Shown here: piece after piece, positions 19,133-29,848 of the stretch | Numbering within the stretch: the first letter of the stretch is position 1 | Layout: each line of letters begins with the position of its first letter | NCBI GenBank assembly: GCA_977006965.1 | Contig: OZ345360.1 | Location: 1,054,001 to 1,118,000, forward strand | Source of the DNA: Phymatolithon calcareum | Taxonomy: Eukaryota > Rhodophyta > Florideophyceae > Hapalidiales | Length of the DNA: 64,000 nt | Direction: 5' to 3' | Made by a program: the position numbers and the translations under genes | Notes under the pieces: generated by a model | What the model was told of the DNA's origin: nothing | The model's input: only the letters and a program-made list of their open reading frames with translations | Database searches by the model: none

Positions 19133-19954
19133 ATGGGCTTTATCGCTGAATCTGCCATTGGTGGCGCCGGCGTGAGCATTGTCGTTGGTGCTTTTCTCAA
19201 GGGTATCTTCGGTACTGGTCTGCTCTCCGTACAAATAGCAGTCTCACTTTGTCTTCTTTTCCTTGCTCCTGTCTTGAACCGCGCTTTGAAATCCCTTTCG
19301 CGACCTGTAACTTATGTATTTCTCATGGCCGCATCCGTCTTTGTCGTCCCCGCCCTCTACGCTCTCATCATAGAGCTATTCACCGGACATAAAAAGCCGG
19401 GTGCTGGCCCTGAGGAGGGCATTTGGCGCGTGGTAGCCATCCTTGTTCTTTGGATATGCTTCGCGAAAGTCAATGAGGAGTTTATCCGACCGGCGCTTCG
19501 GAACATTAACTTCCTCCAAAGCTCAGGTGGCTCCATCGCCAGACATTCGACGAACATTGCAATGGGGAAACGCGAAAAAGCATTGGAGGCTATCAAGGCG
19601 AGACTTGTACCTGTACTTGTGCGTCGGAAAAAAGCTGAGAAACTCGTTGCTGTGAAGGAACCCGAACTGGAGAAAGCGGAGAAAAACGCTGCGAGGTCCA
19701 TATCTCTTCTGGAAAAAGGCAGAGCGCGTCTTACGGCTGCGGATTCTGCCTCTGCTGAGTTTGAAGAGCTCAAGGAAGAGGTTGAAGGGCTTGAATCCAT
19801 GGCTAATAATGCTGAAGCTTACAAGCTTTCGTTGGCAAATCAAATCGAAACTGCCAAGCAGGACATTAAAGAGTGTGTTGAACTTGGGGAGAAGATGCAG
19901 GCGGAATGGACGGAAGCATTGCATATTAACAACCACGTAGAGTTTTATCGGTAA
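19133..19954 (+). CDS. Polytopic membrane protein with C-terminal coiled coil
   Basis: A 273-aa protein from ATG 19133. Four hydrophobic segments cover the first ~115 residues (AIGGAGVSIVVGAFLKGIFG; VQIAVSLCLLFLAPVL; YVFLMAASVFVVPALYALII; VVAILVLWICFAKV). A long charged coiled coil follows (~150-265: RRKKAEKLVAVKEPELEKAE, EFEELKEEVEGLESMANNAE). No signal peptide cleavage site or known domain is recognised. The layout could suit an ER or organelle tether. Function unknown. Confidence 0.7.
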   Translation: MGFIAESAIGGAGVSIVVGAFLKGIFGTGLLSVQIAVSLCLLFLAPVLNRALKSLSRPVTYVFLMAASVFVVPALYALIIELFTGHKKPGAGPEEGIWRVVAILVLWICFAKVNEEFIRPALRNINFLQSSGGSIARHSTNIAMGKREKALEAIKARLVPVLVRRKKAEKLVAVKEPELEKAEKNAARSISLLEKGRARLTAADSASAEFEELKEEVEGLESMANNAEAYKLSLANQIETAKQDIKECVELGEKMQAEWTEALHINNHVEFYR

Positions 19955-20745
19955 ATGCCTACGTGCCTTTGCATGCTCATCGCGAAGGATCGCCAATTGT
20001 TTCAAGTGCTCTCGTAAGTGAAAAGGTAATCAAGCTTAATTTTCAAACTCAAGCACATCCGATGGCCGAAGAAAATCTACATGAAGTCCTTCAACTCCTT
20101 AGAGCGACAGCAATTTCGATTCGGTGCTTTTGCAGATGCAAAATAGTCAACACTTGAATTTGAACACGTACGTGGATGACGTCCCCTGTACACAGTTGTC
20201 GTATGGCGCGGTTTCGATGCATGCCATTGGATTCCCGTGGTGTCAGATGCAGAAACCGTTTTTTGTGGATGTGGAAGAGGGAAAGGGCTTTTTTGCATCA
20301 GTAAAGTTAATCTCTGTTCGAAGCCAACCCAAGAGCTAGACCATTGCTGAACTGGTTCAGATTGACTGAAGGAAAGTATTATTTTTTAAGGTTTCAAATT
20401 ATTCCTAGGAGCTCTACAGGGACCTTCGAGACGAACATTTGTCGCACTTCAAAGGAGGTGGATTCCAAAAATTGTTCGGTAAATTTGTTCTTTACTGTAT
20501 CATAGAAAAACCCGGGGCTGGAACGGCGAAACGAAAAGGGCAAACCTCAGAAGTACTTAATCTACAGATTTTCTGCTTGCTGATCCAACACTCACTGCAG
20601 TGTGAGGCGCCAAGAATGCATGCAGACCTCTCCAGAATTACTTCATCGTCGTCTAGTTCTACACCAAGGCACTGTTCGGAGCCTAATCATTTGCTTGTAG
20701 TCGAGCTTCACCTGAATTACTAGCGATCTTGACCTGCACTGCGCA
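19955..20745. other. Intergenic, no gene recognised
   Basis: About 0.8 kb between two plus-strand genes. Only short frames without family resemblance (for example 20439-20723). Confidence 0.4.
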
Positions 20746-22120
20746 ATGCAAATGGCACAGATAACCCCGTCCATTACTCAAACACAAAGTGTCACCTTGG
20801 TCAAGAACCTTTTCCGTGCATCATTCTCCGCAATCGCCTATGTTCGCGATCTTTTTGATGACGACGTACGGTCTTCAGGTCTCTCTTATCGAAGCGTGCT
20901 GCATTCTGACGATTCTCTAACATGTCTACCCTCTTCACTTTTCACTTTGCAGTGTTTTGCTCCCGGGAAAATTGGCGGCACTAAGTACCAGAAGATTGTC
21001 AAAGGTCGAAACAAGGAGGTCCGACAGTTCGTCGATTGGCTCGAGTTGGGAGTTTTCGATGCATTGCAACGGAAATACCTCGAGGTTGTTTTGTTGGAGA
21101 TCTACGATAACCAGAACTCTTGCGGAGGGGAAGAGGCTGCGCAAAAGCTTATTGAATGCTTCATGTTCAAGGTGTCATATGGCACCGAAGGTGCAACATT
21201 TGACATGGGAACCAAACCAGCAGGGGACACCTCTGCTCCGCTGGAGCCAAAGGCACAGATCAAGCAAACTACAAGTGATGTTCTGCAGGCGCTAATTGAG
21301 CTCACAGGAAAACTACAGCCTTTGCCGTCAAGCCGCATAATATCAATGAAGGTAAGCGGAAATCTGGGACAATTGCTCTTCTTCCTAACATAGATCGTGT
21401 TTGCTAACTTTCTCGAAAGTACTTCAGCTCTTGTATACGCCCCAGACTCCACAGGAATACGAACCGCCTTTGTTTGGCAGAGCAAACCCCGAAGACATGT
21501 CCTGGTTTGAGGAGAAGCAGACGAAGATTACCGCTGGGACTGTCACAACTCCTTTTCATCGAGTCAGCATGACTGTGCACACGAGCGTGGGGATGAACAC
21601 ACCAACAAACGGTGATGAGCCAGAGACAAGACGCAACCAGCGGAGTGGAGAAAACATCGGTGCTCAAAAGGCACAAGCAAACGTGCAACCAAGACTTCCT
21701 CCCGTTGTAGGTTCTGACGATTCCACAGAGACGCCACACCAGACGCCGATGGTCGTGAAAGAACCTGTCGAGGCACAAGCCTCTGAAAAGAACATATCCA
21801 AGAGAAACGGCAAACCGGTTTTGGTGGACAAAAGAAAGAAGGCGAAGATCTTGAAAACAAGTAGGCCCATGGACAAAAGCGCTTCAACTTCCAAGGTCAG
21901 CGACACTTCATTGCCTGATTCTGATGGTCGAAAGAAAGTCGGCAAGAGGCGCACGTCTGTCAAGAAAGTTGAACGTCCTCCAATTGCTCAGTCACCCAAG
22001 ACCAAAAGGGGATCTACTGCGAAGAGGCCTCGGGGGAAAGGCGACGGAGAGTCTGTCTGGCACGGGACGAAAAGAACGCGAAAATTGAGTCAAGTGAATG
22101 GACGTATTCCTCAACACTGA
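20746..22120 (+). CDS. HORMA-domain protein (Hop1/HORMAD-like), three exons
   Basis: Exons 20746-20865, 20953-21351 and 21428-22120 join in frame (both introns phase 0, 87 and 76 nt, GTACGG...TTGCAG and GTAAGC...CTTCAG) to 403 aa. The HORMA domain (~14-215) reads SVTLVKNLFRASFSAIAYVR-DLFDDD|CFAPGKI, then QFVDWLELGVFDALQRKYLE, LLEIYDN, FMFKVSYG and, across intron 2, SMK|LLYTPQTPQEYEPPLF, matching the MKLYYNDxTPxxYEPPGF end of Hop1/HORMAD. The tail is ~190 aa, Lys/Arg-rich and disordered. Hop1-type proteins build the meiotic chromosome axis and control crossover partner choice. This implies that a sexual or meiotic gene is retained. MAD2/REV7 are shorter and lack such a tail. Confidence 0.85.
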
Positions 22121-22279
22121 GAAAGTTTCCGTCCATCCGAGCTGTTACTCTGGCGAATGTGCTAGCGTTGTAATACTAGGATATGTCGATGTTCTTCTCC
22201 TTTTCACAATTTATTGTCTTTGCTCCTTGAGGTGTTTTGTTTGAATCGTTCCATTCTTTTTTTGCAGACGGCGTCAATC

Positions 22280-24037
22280 TCAACGCTCTTTATCGTGTGA
22301 CAATTTGCCCCGCTTCTTTCCGTGTACCACTCTCTTCGCCTTCCCTGCCTTATCGACATCAAATGCCAATTTGAGTGCTTTTCGCATCTGCGTCGCAACG
22401 GCCGCTTTACCTACGTCCGCCTCTGACAGCCAGCGAAACTTCGCTCCGTCCACCTCCCCAGTCTCCACCTCCCCTGTCACTTCCACGTCTAGATAATTCA
22501 CATGCAGCTCCTGTCGTATATGACTAAAAACATGCGTCACTTGCCCGACCGACAACCTCCCACCCTTTCCTACTTGACCCCGAATTTGTGGCAGCAGCTT
22601 GGCGAGATACTCCTCTACCAGCGTCCCCTGCGCCTTCAATGAAGAGTGCTTCTTCGCATCCGCAGCGCACAGAACAATATTCGGCGCCTCCCACATATTC
22701 GCCAGAAGTCCACTGTTCGGTCTTTGCAGAAGAAGATATTCCGCAAGCGGGACATCGGCGTCCCCATTCTTCCTCAGAAACCGTCGCACAACGCACACAA
22801 GCACAGTCTCGTCCCGAGATTTCGTCTTTCGCGACAAGTCCTTCACAGGAAATCGCTGCGCATACGCGGATGGATCATGCTTCGCCGCAACAGCGTCAGC
22901 GTATGACCCACAAAGGCTCTGGATTGGGCATGCCTCGCAGCGCGGACTCTTCGGCGTGCAAACGGTTGCACCGAGCTCCATAAGGGCCTGGTTGAAGTCG
23001 CCAGCGCATTCGATGTCGGCCACAAGGGCTGTCGCAAGCGCCTCGTAGACTTTGGCTTTCGCACCCGGAGTGCTTGTCGGGGATTTGTTTGGCAGGATGC
23101 CTGGGCGCGTACGTGCGAGGACGCGCTCGACGTTCCCGTCCACGGCCGGCGCAGGTATATTAAAAGCCACGGAACAAATTGCACCGGCAGTATACTTCCC
23201 GATCCCTTTCACTTTCAAAAGACCTTCCACGGACCTCGGCAGCTGCCCGTCAAAATCCTGCACGACCTGGATAGCAGCCTCATGAAGAAACCTTGCACGT
23301 CGATAATACCCAAGCCCAGCCCAGGCTTCGTTGACCTTTTCCATTGGTGCGGCCGCAAGTGCTTCCACTGTCGGAAACTCTTTCATCCAGTTGTTCCAGT
23401 ACCGCACCACAACCTCCAGACGCGTCTGCTGGCTCATTATCTCTGATACCCACACGCCATACGGTGCACCAGGGGCAAACTGGGACTCTGGTGGCTCGGT
23501 TGGATGAAGGCATGGGCCGTTGGAGCGGTATCGCGGCGGCGCGCGCCACGGAAGGTCACGCCGGTGCACGACGTACCAGTCAAGGAGCTTTGTACGCAAT
23601 GAAGTGATCTCCGCTGGCGAGAAGGTCACTAGGGTCGAGTCGGCAGCGGCGCTAGTTGGGGGTTCTGCCTCGGGCTTTCGTCTCTTCCTGGGGCGTTTGC
23701 GTGCCGCCGGGGCTCTTGATCGGTCATATCGCTCCACGGAAAGGCTGTAGTCATCGAACTCTTGTTCCCCTTCGCTCCCGTCCGATGAAGACGTGGCCAC
23801 CGCATCCGCGAGTTGGAATTCTTCTTCCTCTGAATTCGCTTCCGATGCGGAGACGGATGACGCCGAAGAGGAATCGGGTACGTTTACGGCTTGGATTGCT
23901 GCCTGGACGGCTCGTCTGGGTCGCACGCTCCGATTTGGTTCGGCTCGGGTCCCGGAACGGCGGAAAGACATGTGATAGAATCGAGAAGTCCACGGCCCGA
24001 GGAAGAGCGCAGATATGTACGGTACGATAACGCGCAT
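22280..24037 (-). CDS. MUTYH: Adenine DNA glycosylase (MutY homologue)
   Basis: A 585-aa single-exon protein. ATG 24037 gives a short hydrophobic/basic leader; ATG 23971 (MSFRRSG) is an alternative start. An acidic-basic ~130-aa N-terminal extension precedes the catalytic domain: WVSEIMSQQTRLEVVVRYW (catalytic Glu), VKGIGKYTAGAICSVAFNIP (helix-hairpin-helix) and AVDGNVERVLAR (catalytic Asp). The [4Fe-4S] motif CTPKSPRCEACPIQSLC follows. A C-terminal NUDIX-like 8-oxoG recognition domain spans ~400-560 (VTHVFSHIRQELHV). It removes adenine mispaired with 8-oxoguanine in base-excision repair. Nuclear and possibly mitochondrial forms would be consistent with the two starts. Confidence 0.96.
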   Translation of the reverse strand: MRVIVPYISALFLGPWTSRFYHMSFRRSGTRAEPNRSVRPRRAVQAAIQAVNVPDSSSASSVSASEANSEEEEFQLADAVATSSSDGSEGEQEFDDYSLSVERYDRSRAPAARKRPRKRRKPEAEPPTSAAADSTLVTFSPAEITSLRTKLLDWYVVHRRDLPWRAPPRYRSNGPCLHPTEPPESQFAPGAPYGVWVSEIMSQQTRLEVVVRYWNNWMKEFPTVEALAAAPMEKVNEAWAGLGYYRRARFLHEAAIQVVQDFDGQLPRSVEGLLKVKGIGKYTAGAICSVAFNIPAPAVDGNVERVLARTRPGILPNKSPTSTPGAKAKVYEALATALVADIECAGDFNQALMELGATVCTPKSPRCEACPIQSLCGSYADAVAAKHDPSAYAQRFPVKDLSRKTKSRDETVLVCVVRRFLRKNGDADVPLAEYLLLQRPNSGLLANMWEAPNIVLCAADAKKHSSLKAQGTLVEEYLAKLLPQIRGQVGKGGRLSVGQVTHVFSHIRQELHVNYLDVEVTGEVETGEVDGAKFRWLSEADVGKAAVATQMRKALKLAFDVDKAGKAKRVVHGKKRGKLSHDKER

Positions 24038-24510
24038 TAATTCGATCCCTCAAAGGCTAGTGATGTTGTTGGCGGGATGCAACGGTCCGTTTCCGAGCTC
24101 GATAGGAGTGACGGGGACTGTGAATCTACTACTGCAGTGATATCGAATTCGGATCTATCGAAAAGCAATGCACTTGCAACACGTGTAACTCGCGCGCTTT
24201 CAGAACCAATAGTGAACAAAGAACTATGACAAGTTGTCCAATAGAAAATATGGGTATGGCAACCGCCTGAGAGCAGGACGCTACTTCCGTAGCGGGTGGA
24301 TGCTGCCCATGGACGCCAAATCTCAAGCTTCGTCTCCCACTAGGGGCTTCATTGCACTGTACGCCTACATATAAAACGATGGAGAAGATCCTGAAGGGCA
24401 TTTAATTACTACGACTGGATTGGATCGCATGGAAAAGAATTCTTGATTTCTCGTTGAGATATGCGACATAGTCATTGACATAAACACCTTGAGCGCGCTA
24501 ATTGTGATTT
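24038..24510. other. Intergenic, no gene recognised
   Basis: About 470 bp upstream of MUTYH and downstream of the first MADS gene. No supported feature. Confidence 0.4.
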
Positions 24511-26142
24511 CTATTCCAATCGGCGCATTTTCGAATCTCCGTCCTTTGGCAATGACTCGTTAGAATCTCTCCTACGCACCGCGCCTCCGGATCCGAAAGG
24601 ATTGCATTGGATTGGGTCACTGGTGCTCCAGGGCATTAATCCCGCATCGGACGGGCTGGGAAGGGCATCAGACCCAGATTGCTTCTGCGGGGACGCTTTT
24701 CTAGTCACATTTTCCGGAGTATTGTGGTGCCGCTTCATAAGGAAAGGCGTTAGAGGTGGAAGCATTTGCTGCGCTTCAAAACTTCCACCTTCCTGCATTT
24801 GCTCCTTCAAGAACGGCATGTTCCACGACTCTTCAGCAGTAGTGCCTGCGGTTGATCGACGTGGAGAACTTCTGCTGCCGGTCCACTGGCTCATCAAAGA
24901 TGGCGGTGACGACCGAGCAGGTGTGCCGTTCCTAACGACAGAGAAGTTAAGCTCAGGCGGCCGAGCAATGGCTGATGCGACGTAATGGATGTGGTTTAAG
25001 CTTCCGGCATGTGCTTCTGCACCGCAATTTCTGCTGTTGACCTCCAGGTCTTTCTCGAGGTGCGGTGCGGAATGAGACAGGGTGGCTGTAGAATCCAGAG
25101 TCTGCGCCTGTGTCGTATTTCCGAATTTTCGATCGACACTTTCGGCAGAGCCAGCCGGATTTGACGGGCTGCTAGCATAGCTCGGTGTGAGTCCGAAACA
25201 TGCCGCTATTTGGTTGCTTGCCGTATGAGGGGTGATGGGCTGCTGCTCAGCATGAAAACGTAAGGATCTTGCCACCAGCGGAGTTGTGAACGCTGTTGGC
25301 CGGCTAATTACGTCTAAAGACTTCCCGATGCTCTGAGGCGGAGGAAGCATCTGGCTGGACAACGCTTGTATGGTACGTGACAGGTTTTTTGGCGTCGGTC
25401 TTTTCGACGACCCTGTTATGCCTGTCCGAGATGAAACGGGTGTCTGTATGTGCGCTGGTCCATGGGCTGGAAGCCTTTTGGAAGAGCTTCCAGCCCATGA
25501 GTTTCCAGTCATCCCTGGATGAACAGGAGCTGGAGGTGGTAACACTTGAACTGGAGGCACTGCAACATTTGGGTGCAATCGCTTCAAATTGGGTGGAGGA
25601 TGTTCGTAGTTTCCGGGTTGAGCGTGTCGCATGGCAGCCATACCTGCGGCACTTGCTGCCGCTGTTGCCAATACAGGCTCCTCATGGGGCATGTCCGAGT
25701 CCTCAATTTCCATCACGTCACTTAGGCGTCGCTCGCTGGGACCAGCATAGTTTGAATATCGGAGAAAGATATCCTCGGCCGACGGATTGAAATATTCGTA
25801 AAGCTTTCCGTTGTCGTTATTGAAGACGATGACGGCGACATCGCAACCGCACAACACAGAAAGCTCATGTGCTTTCTTGAGAATTCCATTTTTCCTCTTC
25901 AGGAACGTGACTTGACGGCTCCTGTCATCTTCGATATGAACAATCTTTATCTTCTTTCGTCCACCATTTCTCGTTTTCGGTATAGACTGTGGTTGGAGAG
26001 GAATTTGTACAGGTGCAGATTGGGGCTGCTCAGAAGGCTGCGCGAGTGCATGTTGTGAATGTATGGGATTCAGACCGATCGGGGTAGCTTGGAGATGATG
26101 GGAAGTTGGAGCGGGCGTCAGCTGCGACTGTTGGGAATCCAT
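24511..26142 (-). CDS. MADS-box transcription factor, MEF2 type (paralogue 1)
   Basis: A 543-aa single-exon protein from ATG 26142. After ~60 Gln/Pro-rich residues comes the MADS box: [40 protein letters not shown], then [20 protein letters not shown]. It closely follows MEF2 ([20 protein letters not shown]...[20 protein letters not shown]). The rest is Pro/Ser/Gln-rich, with a conserved patch near the C-terminus ([12 protein letters not shown]...LPPLTPFL) shared with paralogue 2 at 33.3-35.3 kb. It ends in KMRRLE. MADS proteins bind CArG-like DNA as dimers. The box is internal, not at the N-terminus as in plant MIKC and animal MEF2 proteins. Confidence 0.93.
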   Translation of the reverse strand: MDSQQSQLTPAPTSHHLQATPIGLNPIHSQHALAQPSEQPQSAPVQIPLQPQSIPKTRNGGRKKIKIVHIEDDRSRQVTFLKRKNGILKKAHELSVLCGCDVAVIVFNNDNGKLYEYFNPSAEDIFLRYSNYAGPSERRLSDVMEIEDSDMPHEEPVLATAAASAAGMAAMRHAQPGNYEHPPPNLKRLHPNVAVPPVQVLPPPAPVHPGMTGNSWAGSSSKRLPAHGPAHIQTPVSSRTGITGSSKRPTPKNLSRTIQALSSQMLPPPQSIGKSLDVISRPTAFTTPLVARSLRFHAEQQPITPHTASNQIAACFGLTPSYASSPSNPAGSAESVDRKFGNTTQAQTLDSTATLSHSAPHLEKDLEVNSRNCGAEAHAGSLNHIHYVASAIARPPELNFSVVRNGTPARSSPPSLMSQWTGSRSSPRRSTAGTTAEESWNMPFLKEQMQEGGSFEAQQMLPPLTPFLMKRHHNTPENVTRKASPQKQSGSDALPSPSDAGLMPWSTSDPIQCNPFGSGGAVRRRDSNESLPKDGDSKMRRLE

Positions 26143-27485
26143 TGCGAAGCTCAGAGTCCGTTTCAAGGTGAGAAAGCAGCTCTGCTCAACTTGGAGAATT
26201 GATGTCAGCACTTAGAACTCAGTTCCTGCATTAGGTACCGATTCCACGGCTTGATTTCTTAATAAGTAGCAAACGATTCTGAGGGAGCATAACGCATTGT
26301 ATTTCATGTTTGTACACAGAAGAACTAATATAGGCTGCCACGCAATTATTTTAGAACGGAGTTCTGAGGAATGCGCACCCTCATGCAGGATTGTGCACAA
26401 CCTTAATTAGGCGTCCTACTGCCAAATATGGAGAGGGCCGTCGATTTCCCAAGCTCCACGAAAAGTGTCTGTTTCAAATTCTGAATCGAGTTCGTAATTA
26501 CATATTTGAGGGGCGCGTGAAACGGCACGAGTGGAAACTGCTCTGCTAAATTTTGGGAGAGGTTCTCATTATTGTTCTTTCTGTGAGTATTTTGTTTCAG
26601 ATTAATGCAGCTATCCCTGTTCCCAAATCGAGCCTTTGCGTTGTCTCTTTCTGTTTTTGTTTCCAGTCTGTCCGCCTCTCTCCGCACTATTCTGGGCGAC
26701 TTAAACGCTTTTTGCAAGCGTTTGTCAAGGTAAAGACCTTATGCGGCCTTTTCGCAAGACTCTTGAGAGCTGTTCTCCACAATGAGTTCTTAGTACTTCT
26801 TGCTCTACTGTGCAGAGCGGAGTGCAGCAGTGTACGAGCCTGAAGGCGCATGTGTCCCACTCTGTGGGGTCTGGCAGTAATGGACTGCATATACGAAGGC
26901 ACGAGACTCACTCGGGCCCTCAAGGGAAGAAAAATTTGAATTAAGGAAACTTTAGGAGAGTACATCGTGACCGACATAGAAGACAGTGAGAATCTGCCCT
27001 GTCCCTCAAATTTAGGTGTTGGGAGCTTTTAAAAGAAAGCATCGCGTATCCCCAATTTCGGATTTACCTTTCATCCAACAGATTTGGGTAAGCCATGGAT
27101 TGGTCCTCCTGGACAGACTACGCGGTTGATTCAGGCGCTTAAGCACCACCAAAATTGTGGTAGTTGGTGAATCAGTCTGGACGTATGCGTCACAATGACC
27201 GAGCTGTCTCGTTGTGGGAGTGCAAATAGCAGCATCCTTTTGGACCAGGCAATGTACTGCTAACTTTTTGTAATGTAACCCTTCAGTTCTTTCTGGGATG
27301 TGATTTGCAGCTTGATGAGATGGCATCTTATTATCACCAGAACTATGGCTCGGCTTCTCGCAATTGCAACTTAACGTTGCCTGCCCCGTTTCTCCAAGGT
27401 GAGGCTTTCGGAGCTTTCAAACAAAATCATCAAATATCCCCATTCAAGTTTGCAACAGCATATCTGCGAAGATTTATTCCAGCTG
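26143..27485. other. Intergenic, no gene recognised
   Basis: About 1.3 kb upstream of MADS paralogue 1, up to the edge of Fanzor copy 2. Short frames only (26403-26717, 26553-26843), none recognisable. Confidence 0.4.
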
Positions 27486-27619
27486 TTTATTGCCCTCTAA
27501 AGGCAACATTATTGCTCCCCTTGTAAACAAGAGTTAAGAGCAACCCGTATGAACACGGTAGAGGCACCAGACATACTTATGCATGCCAGCTAATAAACAG
27601 AAAAAATAGTGGGACGACT
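27486..27619 (-). ncRNA. Candidate Fanzor guide RNA region, copy 2
   Basis: Nearly identical to 12873-13009, with the same hairpins (GTTGCTC...GAGCAAT; TTGCC...GGGCAA) directly after the Fanzor reading frame. Its flank (TTATTCC...) differs from copy 1, as a guide segment would. Position and conservation support a functional RNA; no direct evidence. Confidence 0.35.
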
Positions 27620-29072
27620 ACGACCTAGACAGATACTTCGGACGCTCTTTTGCTAAAAGCATGTGGACACCACATGTTCCTATATTGCGCGCGACGTTCA
27701 CGTCCCTGTCAATGTCGCCCACGCTGCAGCATTTTCGCCCGTTTCGCTGATTCTACAACCTAACACACGAAAACCTTTACCCTTTTGCATAGCCTTCCCA
27801 CATCCATGACAACATGCAGACGTCCGGAACTCGTCCGTCAGAACCACACGACACATCTTCGCCAAAGCCCGAATCAGCTTCTTGCGCGGAGTACGCCCGC
27901 TTTTCCCAAGCCTGTACTGAGTATTGCCGAAGAAAACGACCCGGGGACGACCGCACTGCTCCTTCTTCTTCCGGCTCTTCTGTTGACCCTTTAGCCGCTG
28001 CAGCTCTACTTGTTCCTCGTCGAACAGAAGTGATCTCGCCAGGTGATGGATCGCTCTTTGCCCAGCGCAGAACCGCAAATCTTTTGCGTCGCCACAGCGG
28101 ACTTAGAAGCTCTTCCATCGTCTCGCGCAACGTCTCGTGCACAACCTTGGCGTACGCTCGCGCTTTCCCCGCCTCCTTCAGCGTCACGTCGCTGAATCGC
28201 TGCACGGCAGCTTGCTGGGCAGGGACGTTTTCTCGCCTCTTCTTTTCGAAATTCTGCGAATGGATGGACAGGTTGTCACGACGGTACCTCTTGGTCGGGA
28301 AGCTGGTACCAAACTGCGCGAATGCAGACGACTTGAAGTCCCCGACTGGAAAACTGATTGTTCCTCTTGCCGTCGTGGCCACTTCGACCGGACCGGGGTC
28401 GAGACCGATAGCGATGATGTCGCCCTTGATGACTCCGGGAACCGGTTTCGCGCCCTTGAACACTCCCTTCGTGTGCTTCTTGACGTCGTACTTGTCCGTG
28501 ATCTTACGGTAACCCTTCTTCTCAAGCACGTCAAGACCGGTGGGCACTCGGCTTGCCCGCGTGTCTTCCACTGTGGCCAAGACGACCTTCGCCTGCAGGC
28601 CGTCGGTCGTTACGGAGTTAACCAGCCAAGGGATAGGGGTGGAAGCGTTCCTTTTGTGCTTCTCGTACGCCCTTTTGTTCAGAGTCCAGGCATTTGACGA
28701 GAGCACAGGTATGCCCTTCCGCAGTCGGCGTCTCAGTTTGAGCACTTTCCGGCGGTGTTTTTTCAACTTCTTGGATGTCTTGCTGGGGACATCGATATTC
28801 CTTTGGACGGTTTCGTTCGTGTGGAAGTCAAAACAAGAGGTCCACCAAATCCTCGAATTCCGAGGAAGATGCGGCACACGAGCACTCAGCAACGTGATGA
28901 GTGACTCGCAGTCGTACTGCAAGAAAGCCCTCGTCATATCGAACTTGGGGACCAGGAGAAATGACGGCGGAACCGTGTCTTCCTCGGAATTCGAGGATTT
29001 GGTGGACCTCTTGTTTTGACTTCCACACGAACGAAACCGTCCAAAGGAATATCGATGTCCCCAGCAAGACAT
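27618..29072 (-). pseudogene. Fanzor RNA-guided nuclease, copy 2, frameshifted
   Basis: The longest frame (29072-27777, 431 codons) carries basic helices (SKKLKKHRRKVLKLRRRLRK), then RuvC-I IKGDIIAIGLDPGPVEVATT (catalytic Asp) and an SFPTKRYRRDNLSIHSQNFE segment. Around 28040 the homology moves to another frame with RPRVVFFGNTQYRLGKSG (RuvC-II region), DEFRTSACCHGCGKAMQKGK (zinc ribbon) and GFRVLGC. Near 27710 a second shift is needed to reach GDIDRDVNVARNIG (RuvC-III Asp). At least two frameshifts make it inactive. Domain order and motifs identify the TnpB/Fanzor family, the RNA-guided DNA nucleases of eukaryotes. The second Cys pair of the zinc ribbon is degraded. Confidence 0.85.
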
Positions 29073-29483
29073 CCAAGAAGTTGAAAAAACACCGCCGGAA
29101 AGTGCTCAAACTGAGACGCCGACTGCGGAAGGGCATACCTGTGCTCTCGTCAAATGCCTGGACTCTGAACAAAAGGGCGTACGAGAAGCACAAAAGGAAC
29201 GCTTCCACCCCTATCCCTTGGCTGGTTAACTCCGTAACGACCGACGGCCTGCAGGTGAAGGTCGTCTTGGCCACAGTGGAAGACACGCGGGCAAGCCGAG
29301 CGCCCACTGGTCTTGACATGCTTGAGAAGAAGGGTTACCGTAAGATCGCCGGCGTGTACGACGTCAGGAAGCACACGAAGGGAGTGTTCAAGGGCGCGAA
29401 ACCGGTTTCCGGAGTCATCAAGGGCGACATCATCGCTATTGGTCTCGACCCCGGTCCGGTCGAAGTGGCCACGACGGCAAGAG
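28365..29483. repeat. Large inverted repeat, ~505-bp arms, 108-bp spacer
   Basis: Left arm 28365-28869 and right arm 28978-29483 are reverse complements with few mismatches (encoding KITDKYDVKKHTKG versus KIAGVYDVRKHTKG). The spacer is 28870-28977. The right arm gives a plus-strand Fanzor N-terminal half that ends just after RuvC-I (GLDPGPVEVATTA). Confidence 0.9.
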
Positions 29484-29488
29484 ACTTA

Positions 29489-29848
29489 ATATAGATGGTA
29501 CTAAAAACTCAGCCAACGATTCATCCATCACGGATGGTAAGGACTCAGCGAGGACACCAGCGAAAGTGTAGCTCGTCGAGCAAACACACCGTTTGCTATT
29601 CTCGCATAACGACATTGTGAGTTAAGATCTTTCCTGACCTCACAATCCCCATAACGTCTAGGATCGTCTTCGTACTGTCTGTCAAACGCTCAAGATTAAT
29701 AGCGTAGCAAGACAGTGTCGGTTAGGTGATCAGCATGGATATTACCAGCTGACACTTGTGATCAGCTTCAAGTTTTTGGTTTTCCTGCCTAGAGATGCAG
29801 ATTCGTTTCTTTTAAAGGGAAGAACAGTTCTTTGTCCTGGACTACGGA
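29489..29848. repeat. ~360-bp structured repeat, Fanzor 5' end, copy B
   Basis: The second copy of the block at 14325-14688, with the same stem-loops. It ends in GTCCTGGAC, after which the two loci diverge. Confidence 0.8.

Larger units (their letters stand above)
27486..29848 (-). mobile_element. Fanzor (TnpB-like) element, copy 2, with internal inverted duplication
   Basis: The left end (27486-27650) matches copy 1 at 12873-13030. The right end (29489-29848) matches 14325-14688. The minus-strand Fanzor gene occupies ~27620-28960. A second, head-to-head partial copy on the plus strand (28978-29483) abuts the right-end repeat. The element is 2.36 kb against 1.8 kb for copy 1, reflecting the extra inverted arm. 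No terminal inverted repeats or target duplication seen. Confidence 0.75.

Noticed and set aside
25466-25499. Short inverted repeat (CATGGGCTGGAAG ... CTTCCAGCCCATG) within the first MADS gene
   Set aside because: A 13-bp stem inside an intact coding frame; no supporting sign of function.
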